From Gordonia rubripertincta (GTDB lineage Bacteria; Actinomycetota; Actinomycetes; Mycobacteriales; Mycobacteriaceae): a stretch of 64,000 bases of DNA. The stretch spans positions 930,001 to 994,000 of the forward strand of contig NZ_CP136136.1 in assembly GCF_038024875.1 (NCBI RefSeq). Direction: 5' to 3'. Below, piece after piece: positions 25,460-35,100 of the stretch; the stretch's first letter is position 1, and every line of letters begins with the position of its first letter. A model generated the notes under the pieces. The model did not search any database and was not told the DNA's origin. It was given only the letters and a program-made list of their open reading frames with translations. The translations under genes and the position numbers were made by a program.

Positions 25460-27286
25460 TCAGGCCAGACGCTGCTTGAGGCCTTCCAGCTCGTCGCGCA
25501 GCGAGGTCGGCAGTTTCGGGCCGATGAAATCGAAGAGCTCCTCGATCGACGGGATCTCCTCGCGCCACTCGTCGGCCTTGAACGCCAGTGCCTCGGCGAC
25601 GTCCTCAGCGGGCACGTCGAGGCCGGACACGTCGATGTCCTCCGGCTTGGCAACGATACCGATCGGCGTCTCGACACCCTCGGCCTCACCCTCGATGCGG
25701 CCGATGATCCACTTCAGCACGCGGCTGTTCTCGCCGAATCCGGGCCACAGGAAGCGCTTGTCGTCGCCACGACGGAACCAGTTGACGTAGAACACCTTCG
25801 GCAGCTTGGACTCGTCGGCGTTCTTGCCGATGTTCACCCAGTGCTGCAGGTAGTCACCGACGTGGTAGCCCATGAACGGCAGCATTGCCATCGGGTCGCG
25901 ACGCACGGTGCCGACCTTGCCCTCGGCCGCAGCGGTCTGCTCCGAGCCGACGGTGGCGCCCATGAAGACGCCGGTCTGCCAGTCGCGGGCCTCGGTCACC
26001 AGCGGGACGGTGGTCTTGCGACGGCCACCGAACAGGATCGCCGAGATCGGCACACCCTGCGGGTCATCCCACTCGTCGGCCAGCGACGGGCACTGCGAGA
26101 TCGGGGTGCAGTAACGCGAGTTCGGGTGCGCCGCATTGCTTCCGGACTCGGGAGTCCAGTCGTTGCCGAGCCAGTCGGTCAGGTGAGCGGGGGCCTCGCC
26201 GTCGATGCCCTCCCACCAGATGTCACCGTCGTCGGTACGAGCGACGTTGGTGTACAGGGTGTTTCCGGCCTCGATGGTCTTCATCGCGTTCGGGTTCGAG
26301 TCGTAGCTGGTGCCGGGCGCGACACCGAAGAAACCGAACTCCGGGTTGATCGCGTAGAGACGGCCGTCCTCGCCGAAGCGCATCCAGGCGATGTCGTCGC
26401 CGACGGTCTCGGCCTTCCAGCCGGGGATGGTGGGCTGCAGCATCGCGAGATTCGTCTTGCCACAGGCACTCGGGAACGCCGCGGCGACGTAGTAGACCTT
26501 GTTCGCCGGGCTGGTGAGCTTGAGGATCAGCATGTGCTCGGCCATCCAGCCCTCGTCGCGGGCGATGACCGAGGCGATACGGAGGGCATAGCACTTTTTG
26601 CCGAGCAGGGCGTTTCCGCCGTAACCCGAACCGAAGGACCAGATCTCGCGGGTCTCGGGGAAATGGGTGATGTACTTCTCGGTGTTGCACGGCCACGGCA
26701 CGTCGGCCTGACCCGGCTCGAGCGGCGCACCCACCGAGTGCAGCGCCTTCACGAAGAAGCCGTCCTCACCGAGGATCTCGAGGACGCGCGGGCCGACGCG
26801 GGTCATGATCTTCATCGACAGGACGACGTACTCGGAGTCGGTGATCTCGACACCCAGCTTCGGGTCGTCGGAGTCGAGCGGACCCATGCAGAACGGGATG
26901 ACGAACATCGTGCGGCCGCGCATCGAGCCGCGGTACAGCTCGGTCATGGTGGCACGCATCTCGGCGGGCTCGACCCAGTTGTTCGTCGGGCCGGCGTCCT
27001 CTTCGGACTCCGAGCAGATGTAGGTCCGCGACTCGACACGCGCGACGTCGGCGGGATCGGAGCTGGCGAGGAAAGAGTTCGGCTTCTTCTCCTCATTGAG
27101 CTTCACGAGGGTGCCGGCCTTCACCAGGTCGTCGGTGAGGCGTTCCCACTCCTCGTCGCTGCCGTCGGACCACACGACCCGATCGGGCTGCGTCAGTTCC
27201 GCGATCTCGGTAACCCAGGCCAACAGACCCTGGTGGTTGGTCGGCGCGCTGCTCGGGTCCAGTCCGGGGATGGTGGCTGCGGTCAT
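25460..27286 (-). CDS. pckG: Phosphoenolpyruvate carboxykinase (GTP)
   Basis: GTP-dependent enzyme of 608 residues that converts oxaloacetate to phosphoenolpyruvate, the first committed step of gluconeogenesis. The P-loop FPSACGKTNLAM lies near residues 270-280 with the reactive Cys of GTP-type PEPCKs, GDDIAWMRFGEDG is the metal-binding kinase-2 region, and SFGSGYGGNALLGKKC carries substrate-binding residues. An AGGAGG sits a few bases upstream of the ATG at 27286, which decides the start over longer in-frame options. It corresponds to Rv0211, followed as in M. tuberculosis by the Rv0210/Rv0209 position and trmB. Confidence 0.97.
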   Translation of the reverse strand: MTAATIPGLDPSSAPTNHQGLLAWVTEIAELTQPDRVVWSDGSDEEWERLTDDLVKAGTLVKLNEEKKPNSFLASSDPADVARVESRTYICSESEEDAGPTNNWVEPAEMRATMTELYRGSMRGRTMFVIPFCMGPLDSDDPKLGVEITDSEYVVLSMKIMTRVGPRVLEILGEDGFFVKALHSVGAPLEPGQADVPWPCNTEKYITHFPETREIWSFGSGYGGNALLGKKCYALRIASVIARDEGWMAEHMLILKLTSPANKVYYVAAAFPSACGKTNLAMLQPTIPGWKAETVGDDIAWMRFGEDGRLYAINPEFGFFGVAPGTSYDSNPNAMKTIEAGNTLYTNVARTDDGDIWWEGIDGEAPAHLTDWLGNDWTPESGSNAAHPNSRYCTPISQCPSLADEWDDPQGVPISAILFGGRRKTTVPLVTEARDWQTGVFMGATVGSEQTAAAEGKVGTVRRDPMAMLPFMGYHVGDYLQHWVNIGKNADESKLPKVFYVNWFRRGDDKRFLWPGFGENSRVLKWIIGRIEGEAEGVETPIGIVAKPEDIDVSGLDVPAEDVAEALAFKADEWREEIPSIEELFDFIGPKLPTSLRDELEGLKQRLA

Positions 27287-27351
27287 CGTTGGGGCCTCCT
27301 GGCGAGCGTGTGACCTGCTGGAATGGTCACCGGTCAGTCGTCTAGGTGTCC

Positions 27352-27413
27352 AGGATACGTGCACCGAGCGGACGCTAGGTGTGGGGGTGGGCGACTGCGG
27401 CTTATCCCACACC
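27352..27413 (-). promoter_or_regulatory. pckG: Putative pckG promoter region with inverted repeat
   Basis: On the minus strand a TATCCT -10-like hexamer (27352-27357) lies 65 bases upstream of the pckG ATG; no clear -35 is seen. Upstream of it, GGTGTGGG (27378-27385) and CCCACACC (27406-27413) form an 8-base inverted repeat with a 20-base spacer, a candidate regulator site. This is inferred from position only. Confidence 0.35.
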
Positions 27414-27421
27414 GAGGCGAT

Positions 27422-27439
27422 CAGGGACCAAAGTCCCTG
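27422..27439 (-). terminator. Short hairpin after the DUF6802-like gene
   Basis: CAGGGAC, loop caaa, GTCCCTG: 7-base perfect arms, 32 bases beyond the stop of the minus-strand DUF6802-like gene. Weak intrinsic terminator at best because there is no T-run. Confidence 0.4.
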
Positions 27440-27470
27440 GAAGACGGCCGTTGACCGATCCTCGGCCTGC

Positions 27471-27908
27471 TCAGCCGATACGCCCCGAGCCGCCGGGAAT
27501 CCACTCGCCGGTCTCCGGGTCGAGCACGGCCGAGCTGAAGCCGCCGTCGGCGCCGATCTCGGTGATCTTGTCGACCTGGCCGTCCCGGTCGCTGTCGGTG
27601 TACACGGTGAACCCGTCCGGACCGTTCCGGGTGAGCGAGTCGTTCACCCCGTCGTTGTCGGTGTCGACCTCCGCCGGACCGAGATCCCAGATACGGCCGT
27701 CCTCGTGCATCCACAGGTGGTCGTCCAAATCGTCGGAAGCCGATTCGGCGTGCACCGCGGCGACCGAGTCGACGTGCGGGTCGTATCCGGCGCCGGCGTC
27801 GGGGAGATCCGCGGTCTCGAACGACCCGCCCGGCAGGGCCCCCGCGTCGGGCCGGCCCGCGTCGAACGGATCGCCCCCTGCGTGCTCGCCGTCGAAGATC
27901 GAATCCAT
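27471..27908 (-). CDS. Acidic protein with Asp-rich calcium-binding-like repeats (DUF6802-like)
   Basis: Protein of 145 residues, strongly acidic, without a signal peptide or membrane span. The second half has two DxDxDG-type loops, VDTDNDGVNDSL and YTDSDRDGQVDKI, like thrombospondin type 3 or dockerin calcium loops, followed by GADGGFSSAVLDPETGEW. It closes the operon of the two degenerate GTPase-like genes: a GTG at 27917 overlaps the upstream stop (GTGA) and could be the real start, giving three more residues. Calcium binding is inferred from the loop pattern. Family naming as DUF6802 is tentative and function is unknown. Confidence 0.72.
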   Translation of the reverse strand: MDSIFDGEHAGGDPFDAGRPDAGALPGGSFETADLPDAGAGYDPHVDSVAAVHAESASDDLDDHLWMHEDGRIWDLGPAEVDTDNDGVNDSLTRNGPDGFTVYTDSDRDGQVDKITEIGADGGFSSAVLDPETGEWIPGGSGRIG

Positions 27909-27913
27909 CTCGT

Positions 27914-29392
27914 TCACCCTGTCCCGTCCTCGCCGGAGCCGACCTGATCGTTGGCACTCGGGGCGTTCTTGCCGTCGCCATCCGCCCACAACTGCTCGGA
28001 ACGGGCGCGGAGCTCGCGGTGCACGACTTGCGCGCGGTCTCGCCGAACACGCTCGTCCTGGTTCACCGCGCCGCTGCGCAGGCGTCGGATCTCGCCGTCG
28101 ATCTGGGCGACCTGTTCGCCGGTGCGACGTGCGCGGCGTTCGTGGGCTCGGGCGATCTGCCCCGCGATCCGGGTCTCGGACGCGGCGAACCGCAAACCGA
28201 GCTGATGGTCGAGTGCGGAGCGGGCGACCGCGAGACGTTCGGTGCTGCGGGCGGTGCGATCGGCGCGCTCCAGCGCGCCCCGCCGGACCCGGATCACCCA
28301 GACCGCGACGCCGATCCCCAGCAGCAGGGTCAGCGGCATGCTGATCCACTGCAGGGTCTGCACCGACGCCATCGGCGCGACGACGAGTCGCCCGACGCCC
28401 AGCCCGGTCGAGGCGCCGATGACGACGAGCAGCGCATCTTCGGCGCCCCGGCGCCGCCGCCGATCACCCGGGCCGTCGGCGGGCAGCGGGGTCTCCGTCC
28501 ACGGCTCGGGTGGGGACGGCTCGGGGTCGAGGCCGACCAACACGGTGGCCGCGACCTCGTCGATGCGCTCGTCGGCGTCCCGACGGATGCCGTCGGCGAG
28601 GTCACCCCAGCGACTGAGGAGCCACGACTCATGCTCGGCAATGTTGTCCGGCGCGTTGTCCGCTGCCAGAGCCGCGAGTTCACGGACACGCGACCGGAGT
28701 TCGGCCGAGGACTGCGCGCGGGCTCGGGTCAGGCCGGCGCGCACGGCTGCGAGTCGATCCGCCCGGCCGCGGTCTCGCGACGCCAGCAGCCGTCGCCGCG
28801 CGCTCATCAACTCGTCCAGCGCTCCGGATGTGTCGGTTCCGGTGTCTGCTTCGTCCAGCAGATGTTCGACGGCCCCGGTGCCCGCAGCGAGACGGGCACG
28901 CTCGAGGCGCATCGCGGCGGGGGCCTCCAGCGCCTCGCGCATCCAGTCGACCAGTGCGTCGACCCCGGACTCCTCGACGGCGCCGCCGAGCGCAGCGGCC
29001 GCCGACACCCCGAACAGCGGCATCGTCGCGAACGGATCAAGGGTCTTGCGATGGGCGCGAACGATCCGGGGCCATTCCCAGAAGGCGTCGATCTTGGTGC
29101 AGACCAGCGCGACGGTCCCGACCGTCGCGCGCACCCGCTCGACGAGGTGGAGTTCCTCGTCACCCACCGACGACGAGGGGTCGAGGACGACCAGAGCGAC
29201 CCCGGGCAGGGTTTCGGCCTCGATGTTCCGGGTGTGGGTTTCGAGATCGGGGGCCAGTTCCCGCACGGCGTCGACGAGGGTGCGCACGCCGACCCCCTCG
29301 GTCCCGACGACCAGGACACCGGAACCGGTCCCGACGGTCGCGGCGTCGAATCCGGTCAGTTCTCGCGCTGCGTCGAGTACCCGCACACTCAT
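27914..29392 (-). CDS. GTPase-like membrane protein with degenerate P-loop, dynamin-like layout
   Basis: Protein of 492 residues. The N-terminal 150 residues look like a G domain, but its P-loop reads GTEGVGVRT (residues 30-38), lacking the Lys-Ser/Thr of GxxxxGKS/T. A G4-like TKID is at 99-102. A helical, Arg/Ala-rich middle follows, then two hydrophobic segments near residues 325-372 (LLVVIGASTGLGVG and LTLLLGIGVAVWVI) and a coiled, Arg/Glu-rich tail. This order (G domain, helices, membrane paddle, helices) is reminiscent of bacterial dynamin-like proteins. It starts within the stop of the companion gene (ATGA), so the two are coupled. It lies between pckG and trmB, the place of Rv0209/Rv0210. 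GTP hydrolysis is doubtful. Confidence 0.7.
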   Translation of the reverse strand: MSVRVLDAARELTGFDAATVGTGSGVLVVGTEGVGVRTLVDAVRELAPDLETHTRNIEAETLPGVALVVLDPSSSVGDEELHLVERVRATVGTVALVCTKIDAFWEWPRIVRAHRKTLDPFATMPLFGVSAAAALGGAVEESGVDALVDWMREALEAPAAMRLERARLAAGTGAVEHLLDEADTGTDTSGALDELMSARRRLLASRDRGRADRLAAVRAGLTRARAQSSAELRSRVRELAALAADNAPDNIAEHESWLLSRWGDLADGIRRDADERIDEVAATVLVGLDPEPSPPEPWTETPLPADGPGDRRRRRGAEDALLVVIGASTGLGVGRLVVAPMASVQTLQWISMPLTLLLGIGVAVWVIRVRRGALERADRTARSTERLAVARSALDHQLGLRFAASETRIAGQIARAHERRARRTGEQVAQIDGEIRRLRSGAVNQDERVRRDRAQVVHRELRARSEQLWADGDGKNAPSANDQVGSGEDGTG

Positions 29393-30276
29393 CGGGCACC
29401 TCGGGTCGCGAGCAGACGTTCGGCATTCTCCCGATCGCAGCCTCTGGCCGCGGCACGTTCCAGCTCGGCGTGGATCTCGACCTCGCGCCAGAATCGGACC
29501 CGGCCCACGCGGTCACCGAACGCCGAGCCGAGCTGCGGAACCCCGCTGCGGGTGTGCAGGGCGCGGTTGAGAGCGTCCGCGTCGGCCGCCTCCGGCGATC
29601 CCTCCGCGATCAGTCGCAGCGCAGTACTGATGCCGTACGCGTCGATCCGGCGCAGCAGGCCCTGCCGCAGGAGTCGCTCCTCCGACCCCGGCGCACCGAC
29701 GAGGAACCGGCCGGCCATCGACGGCATCTCCGGTCGATCGGCGGCCAGCCGGGTGAGGGCGGAGAACTCCGCGGCGTCGAGATCGGCACAGGCGAGCAAC
29801 TGGGAGACGGCGTGCACCGGAAGGCCGAGCTGCGTCGAAGACCGCTTGGCGACATCGACCGCGGCCTCCCAGTCCGGATGGGTGTCGGCCTTGCCGAGAA
29901 CGACGATGACCCGGTCGGCGGGCAGCGAGCTCAGCAGTTCGCGGTCGGCGCGGCGCGGCGGCCCGGTCAGCACGTGCAGCCAGAGGTCCGCGTCGGCGGC
30001 AGCGCGGGAATCCTCACCCGGACCGGTCACGGTCAGCGCGAGCCGCTCGCGCAGAGCGCGCGCCATCGTGTCGCGCCCGACGCCCGGCCGGCCGACCACC
30101 TGCACATGTAGAGGACGCAGAAAGCGCTGTCCGGCCGCGGCGAGCACTGGGACCAGCGGCGACGACGCTTCGACGAGGTCGGCGAGTCCCCCCTGGTCAG
30201 CGGCCGACGAGACGGAATCCCGGGACGGCCACCACCCGGGTGGCGGGTTTGTCGGTGTCCGCACGTTCGCCCCCAC
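29389..30276 (-). CDS. GTPase-like companion protein with degenerate P-loop
   Basis: Soluble protein of 295 residues. The P-loop-like motif is GRPGVGRDT (residues 62-70), where the invariant Lys is Arg, and a G4-like GKAD is at 128-131 (VIVVLGKADTH). The C-terminal 130 residues are helical with no membrane span. It is the first gene of a three-gene unit with the membrane GTPase-like protein (ATGA overlap) and the acidic DUF6802-like protein. Paired bacterial dynamin-like proteins such as IniA/IniC share this side-by-side layout, but homology to them is only a suggestion here. Unrecognised by name; corresponds in position to the Rv0209/Rv0210 pair. Confidence 0.68.
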   Translation of the reverse strand: MGANVRTPTNPPPGWWPSRDSVSSAADQGGLADLVEASSPLVPVLAAAGQRFLRPLHVQVVGRPGVGRDTMARALRERLALTVTGPGEDSRAAADADLWLHVLTGPPRRADRELLSSLPADRVIVVLGKADTHPDWEAAVDVAKRSSTQLGLPVHAVSQLLACADLDAAEFSALTRLAADRPEMPSMAGRFLVGAPGSEERLLRQGLLRRIDAYGISTALRLIAEGSPEAADADALNRALHTRSGVPQLGSAFGDRVGRVRFWREVEIHAELERAAARGCDRENAERLLATRGAR

Positions 30277-30455
30277 GTCTCAACAGCCCTTCCCCACCCG
30301 ACACCCCGCGTGTTCCGCGGCTGGCCCGAGACTAATCCGGATTCGCCCCGATGGGCTTCCGGGCCTCCACATCCCCGCCGACGACCCGTTCTGTCCCCAC
30401 GAATCCGCGCCCCCTTGACGGACACGATCACCCGCGACTTCGCGGAAAGGCCACC

Positions 30456-31244
30456 ATGCGCAACGATGGACGGGTGAACAACAGCGCCGACAGGTCACGG
30501 TTGTACCCCCGCGTGACGAGCTTCCGATTCCGCCGGGGGACCTTGACGACCGGACAGCAACGCAACTGGGAGACCCTCTGGCCCGTCCTCGGTCGCGACC
30601 TGGAGATCGGTCCGGAGCGCATTCCCGAGCCTCAACTCGATCTGAACGCCATGTTCGGCCGGGACAACCCGAAGGTCCTCGAGATCGGCAGCGGCACCGG
30701 CATCTCGACCGCGGCGATGGCCGAGGCCGAGCCCGACGTCGACGTGGTGGCGGTCGAGGTCTACAAGCCGGGCCTGGCGCAGCTGCTCGGTCTCGTCGAC
30801 CGGAACGGGCTGACCAACGTGCGCCTGATCCGCGGTGACGCGTCGATCGTCCTGCGGGAACTGATCCCGTCGTCGAGCCTCACCGGCGTCCGACTCTTCT
30901 TCCCGGACCCCTGGCCCAAGTCGCGTCACCACAAGCGCCGGTTCGTCCAGACGGGCACACTGGAGCTGATCGCCGACCGTCTCGTCCCCGGCGGCGTGCT
31001 CCACATCGCCACCGACCACGCGGGTTACGCCGAGTGGATCGCCGAGAAGCTCGCCACCCAGGACGCCGACCGCCCCCACGTCGTGCAGCTCACCCGCGAA
31101 TCCCCGATCCTGCTGGAACGGCCGACGACGAAGTTCGAGGGCCGGGCGGAACGAGAAGGCCGGTACGTCAGCGAATTCGTGTACACGCGGCCCATCCCGC
31201 CGGCTTCCGCGTCCGGCGACACCCCTGACGGGAGCCCGGCATGA
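30456..31244 (+). CDS. trmB: tRNA (guanine-N7)-methyltransferase TrmB
   Basis: Methyltransferase of 262 residues that forms m7G46 in tRNA variable loops. SAM-binding motif VLEIGSGTGIST, the acidic VAVEVYKPG and the TrmB signature RLFFPDPWPKSRHHKRRFVQ are all present. ATG 30456 follows GGAAAGG by about 6 bases; upstream in-frame codons were rejected as low-complexity. It overlaps the NYN-domain gene by ATGA and then leads to mmpL3, the Rv0208c-Rv0207c-Rv0206c order. Confidence 0.95.
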   Translation: MRNDGRVNNSADRSRLYPRVTSFRFRRGTLTTGQQRNWETLWPVLGRDLEIGPERIPEPQLDLNAMFGRDNPKVLEIGSGTGISTAAMAEAEPDVDVVAVEVYKPGLAQLLGLVDRNGLTNVRLIRGDASIVLRELIPSSSLTGVRLFFPDPWPKSRHHKRRFVQTGTLELIADRLVPGGVLHIATDHAGYAEWIAEKLATQDADRPHVVQLTRESPILLERPTTKFEGRAEREGRYVSEFVYTRPIPPASASGDTPDGSPA

Positions 31245-31927
31245 CCGACCAGACCACCCCGGCCGGAACGACCGCCGGCTTCGCGGACACCATCTCGGGC
31301 CAGACCGGTACTCGCCGGATGCTGCTGGTCTGGGATGCGCCCAACATGGACATGGGCCTCGGCGCCCTGCTCGGCGGCCGTCCGACCGCCGCGCATCGCC
31401 CCCGATTCGACGCGTTGGGCCGCTGGCTGCTGCAGCGCACGGCAGATGTGTCAGCTCTCACGGAGAACGTCGGCGGCGTCGAGCCCGAGGCGACCGTCTT
31501 CACCAACATCGCGCCAGGTAGCGCCGATGTTGTGCGTCCCTGGGTGGATGCCCTGCGCAACGTCGGTTTTGCGGTTTTCGCCAAGCCGAAGCTGTCCGAG
31601 GACAGCGACGTGGACTCCGACATGCTCGACCACATCGAACTTCGCAGGCACACTGTTGGACTAGCCGGCGTGATCGTGGCGTCCGCCGACGGTCAGGCAT
31701 TCCGCGAGCCGCTCCTCGAAGTGGCCGGCGACGGGGTGCCCGTCACCGTCATCGGATTCCGTGAACACGCCAGTTGGGCCCTCACCACCGAGGAACTGGA
31801 GTTCATCGACCTCGAGGACATCCCGGGCGTGTTCCGGGAGCCATTGCCCCGCATCGGGCTGGATTCCCTCCCGGACGAAGGCGCTTGGCTCACACCGTTC
31901 CGGCCGCTCAGCGCGCTATTGCGCTGA
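31241..31927 (+). CDS. NYN/PIN-like nuclease-domain protein (Rv0207c-like)
   Basis: Protein of 228 residues with an NYN (PIN-like) fold. Acidic residues expected in the active site are visible: Asp in LLVWDAPNMDMG, the cluster SEDSDVDSDMLDHIE, and VIVASADGQAF. Such domains bind Mg2+ and cut RNA. Coupled to trmB by an ATGA overlap, so a link to tRNA processing or decay is plausible; in mycobacteria the same gene sits between trmB and mmpL3. There is no experimental function that I know of. Confidence 0.8.
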   Translation: MTDQTTPAGTTAGFADTISGQTGTRRMLLVWDAPNMDMGLGALLGGRPTAAHRPRFDALGRWLLQRTADVSALTENVGGVEPEATVFTNIAPGSADVVRPWVDALRNVGFAVFAKPKLSEDSDVDSDMLDHIELRRHTVGLAGVIVASADGQAFREPLLEVAGDGVPVTVIGFREHASWALTTEELEFIDLEDIPGVFREPLPRIGLDSLPDEGAWLTPFRPLSALLR

Positions 31928-32157
31928 CCGGCGCGCGGTGCCTCGTCGCAGGACGCCGAGGTGCTCACTGAGGGCGTCACCGACCCCGATACCTCAGGGA
32001 TCACTCAGGCAACACTGTCAAGATCTCACGGAGAACTGACAGAATCGCGACCGGCACCGTTCACCCCCCGGCACGGCGCCCCGTCCGAGCGCACCGACGG
32101 CCCGACACCCCCGATCGCGGCCGGCGCCCGACACGTCGCACGAGAAAGGACATCAGC

Positions 32158-35100
32158 GTGTTCCGAGTAATCGGCACATTCGTGTATCGAATGCGCTTCC
32201 TCGTCATCGCGGTGATGATCGCCCTGATGGCGGGACTCGGACTATACGGTCTCGACCTCAGCAAGCATCTGAGTCAGAGCGGTTGGTTCGACCCCACGTC
32301 GGAATCCGATCTCGGTGCCCGCTACGCCGACAAGGCCCTGGGCCGCGATCACACGTCTGATGTCATCCTGCTGGTCACACCACCGGAGGGCACACTGGTC
32401 GACGACCCGGCGTTCGGGAAGAAGGTGGAGACCTTCGTCGAAGACCTGATCGCCACGCACCCCGACATCGTCGGGCGCGCCGACCCGGGGCTCTACGACC
32501 CGTTCCTCGTCCAGCCCGCACAGAGTGCAGTCCAGGAGCGACTGTTCACCCCGGACAAACGTCAGGCCTTCATCAGCATCGGTGTCGCCGGCAACGACGA
32601 CACCACGGTGCTGGCCAACTACAACACCATCGAACCGTTCTTCGACGACATCGCCGAACGCTTCGACATACCCGGCGCCACCTTCGAACTCGCCGGCCTG
32701 CAGCCGGTCTCCGGGTCGATGGCCGACGGCATGGACAAGGACATCAAGCGCGCCGAGGTGATCGCGCTGCCGGTCGTCGCGCTCATGCTGTTCTTCGTCT
32801 TCGGGGGCGTCGTCGCGGCGTGTCTGCCGGTCCTGATCGGCGGCCTGACGATCGCGGGATCGCTGGGCATCATGAAGATCCTCGCGCTGACCACCGAGCT
32901 CAACATCTTCGCGCAGTCGGTGGTCACGCTGATCGGTCTCGGCATCGCGATCGACTACGGCCTGTTCATCGTCTCGCGCTTCCGAGAGGAACTCGGCGAG
33001 GGCTATTCCACGAAGGCCGCGGTCCGAAGAACCGTGATGACCGCGGGCCAGACCGTGGTGTTCTCGGCGACCATCATCGTCGCCGCGCTGGCCTGCCTGC
33101 TGATCATGCCGCAGGGATTCCTCAAGTCGGTGGCCTACGGCGCCATCGCCTCGGTCTCCCTCGCCGCGATCCTGTCCATCACCGTGCTGCCGGCGATCCT
33201 GGGCATCCTCGGGCCACGGGTCAACATGCTGTCGATCGGCTCGATCCTCAAGTACACCGCGATCCCGCTGGTCCGCCGCTTCTCGACCGAGGAGCGCGCC
33301 GTCGCGCTGGAGAACCGCTTCTCCGGCCGGATGAAGACCAGCCAGGAAGTCGAGAACGGCTTCTGGGGCCGCCTCGCGACGTGGGTGATGAAGAACCCGC
33401 TGAAGACGGCGATCCCGACCGTGCTCCTCCTGCTCGCCCTGACGGTCCCGTTCGGCAGCATCCAGTTCGGCGGCATCAGCGAGAAGTTCCTGCCGCCGGA
33501 CAACTCCGCACGTGTGGCGCAGGAGAAGTTCGACGAGTACTTCCCCAGTGAGCGCACCGAGGCGGTCAAGCTCGTCATCGTCTACGACGAGACGAACCAG
33601 GAAGATCAGAACAAACTCGAGGCCATCGCCCGCCAGGCCGACCAGGTCCCGGGTTTCACCAACAAGTTCAGTGACCCCGACAAGGCCGGCTTCGGTTCCT
33701 ACGACGCCGAGCGGTACCCCAACGTGGGCGTCTACCAGGTCTCGGCCGGCCTGGTCGACCGCACCCAGGCGGCCAAGGCGATCGACCAGCTCCGGGCGAT
33801 CGACACCCAGGGCCTCACCATGTACGTGACGGGCACCCCTGCGCTCACCCAGGATTCGATCGACGCGCTGATGAACCGGCTGCCCCTGATGGCGATCATG
33901 CTGGTCCTCATCACCGGCCTGCTGATGTTCCTGCAGTTCGGGTCGCTGGTCCTGCCGATCAAGGCGGCGTTGATGACCGCTCTCGGTCTCGGCGCGACGC
34001 TGGGCATCCTGACCTGGATCTTCGTCGACGGCCACGGTGCGGGTCTCGCGAACTTCACCCCGGGTCCGCTGTTCGCGGCGATCCTGGTCCTGATCATCGC
34101 GATCATCTTCGGTCTCTCGACCGACTACGAGGTGTTCCTGCTCTCCAGAATGGTAGAGGCCAGACAACGGGGCGCCAGCACCACCGAGTCCATCCGGAGC
34201 GGCATCGCCCACACCGGCGGGATCATCACCGCGGCGGCGGCCATCCTGGTCGTGGTGACGGGCGCGTTCAGCCTGTCCGACATCGTGATGATGAAGTACA
34301 TCGCGTACGGCATGATCGCGGCGCTCATCCTCGACGCCACCGTGATCCGCATGCTGCTCGTGCCGTCGGTGATGAAGCTGCTCGGCGACGACTGCTGGTG
34401 GGCGCCTCGCTGGATGCAGACCGTACAGCGCAAGATCGGTCTCGGCGAGGCCGTCCTCGAGGACGAGCCCGACGAGCAGCGCGACTCCCGCGCGGCACGC
34501 AAGATGAGTGCGGGCACGCTGGTCGCGGAGGCCCCGACCTCGGTCATGGCCGCGGCCCGGCCGCGCACCGCGCCCGCCGGAGCCGCACCCGCGCGCCGCG
34601 GGGCCCCGGGACCGGATGGTCGCCGGCCCGTTCCTCCCCGTCCCGCATCCGGCGCACCCCAGGGCAATGCGCCCCAGCCCGGTGCACCGCAGCCGAATGC
34701 ACCGATGACCAACGCACCGCTGGCGAAGACGCGCCAGCCTGGTCCGCCGGTCCGTAACGGCGGTCCGGGTCCGGTCCCCCCGGTACCCGCCCCCGGTCGC
34801 GCGGTCCCCGGCCGTGTCGGTGCGTCGGCACCGCCCGCCGCCCAGCCGTCCGGCGCGCCGGCCGAGGCATCCCGTCCTGAGCGTCGCCCGGCGTCGCCGT
34901 ACCGACGGTCGACTCTCCCCAAGAGCGATCGCCCGGACACCGGTGGGTGGAGCCTCGGCGAGGGCGGTATCCGCCTCGGCGACCCGGCTCCGCGCGCAGA
35001 CCGCCCGACGGGAACCACTCCCCCGGCTGCGGCGCCGGTCCGTGAGCCCCAGCCGACCGAAGCACCTGCGCGTGACGCGGGTTCGCGGTCCCCGCTGGGA

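Noticed and set aside
27909..28349. N-terminal extension of the DUF6802-like protein
   Set aside because: The open frame runs far into the upstream gene, but the extension is Arg/Pro-rich shadow sequence; starts at 27908 or 27917 fit the overlap with the GTPase-like stop.
31980..32157. Specific mmpL3 promoter
   Set aside because: A weak inverted repeat (ctgtca/tgacag) is seen but no convincing -35/-10 pair, so none was annotated.
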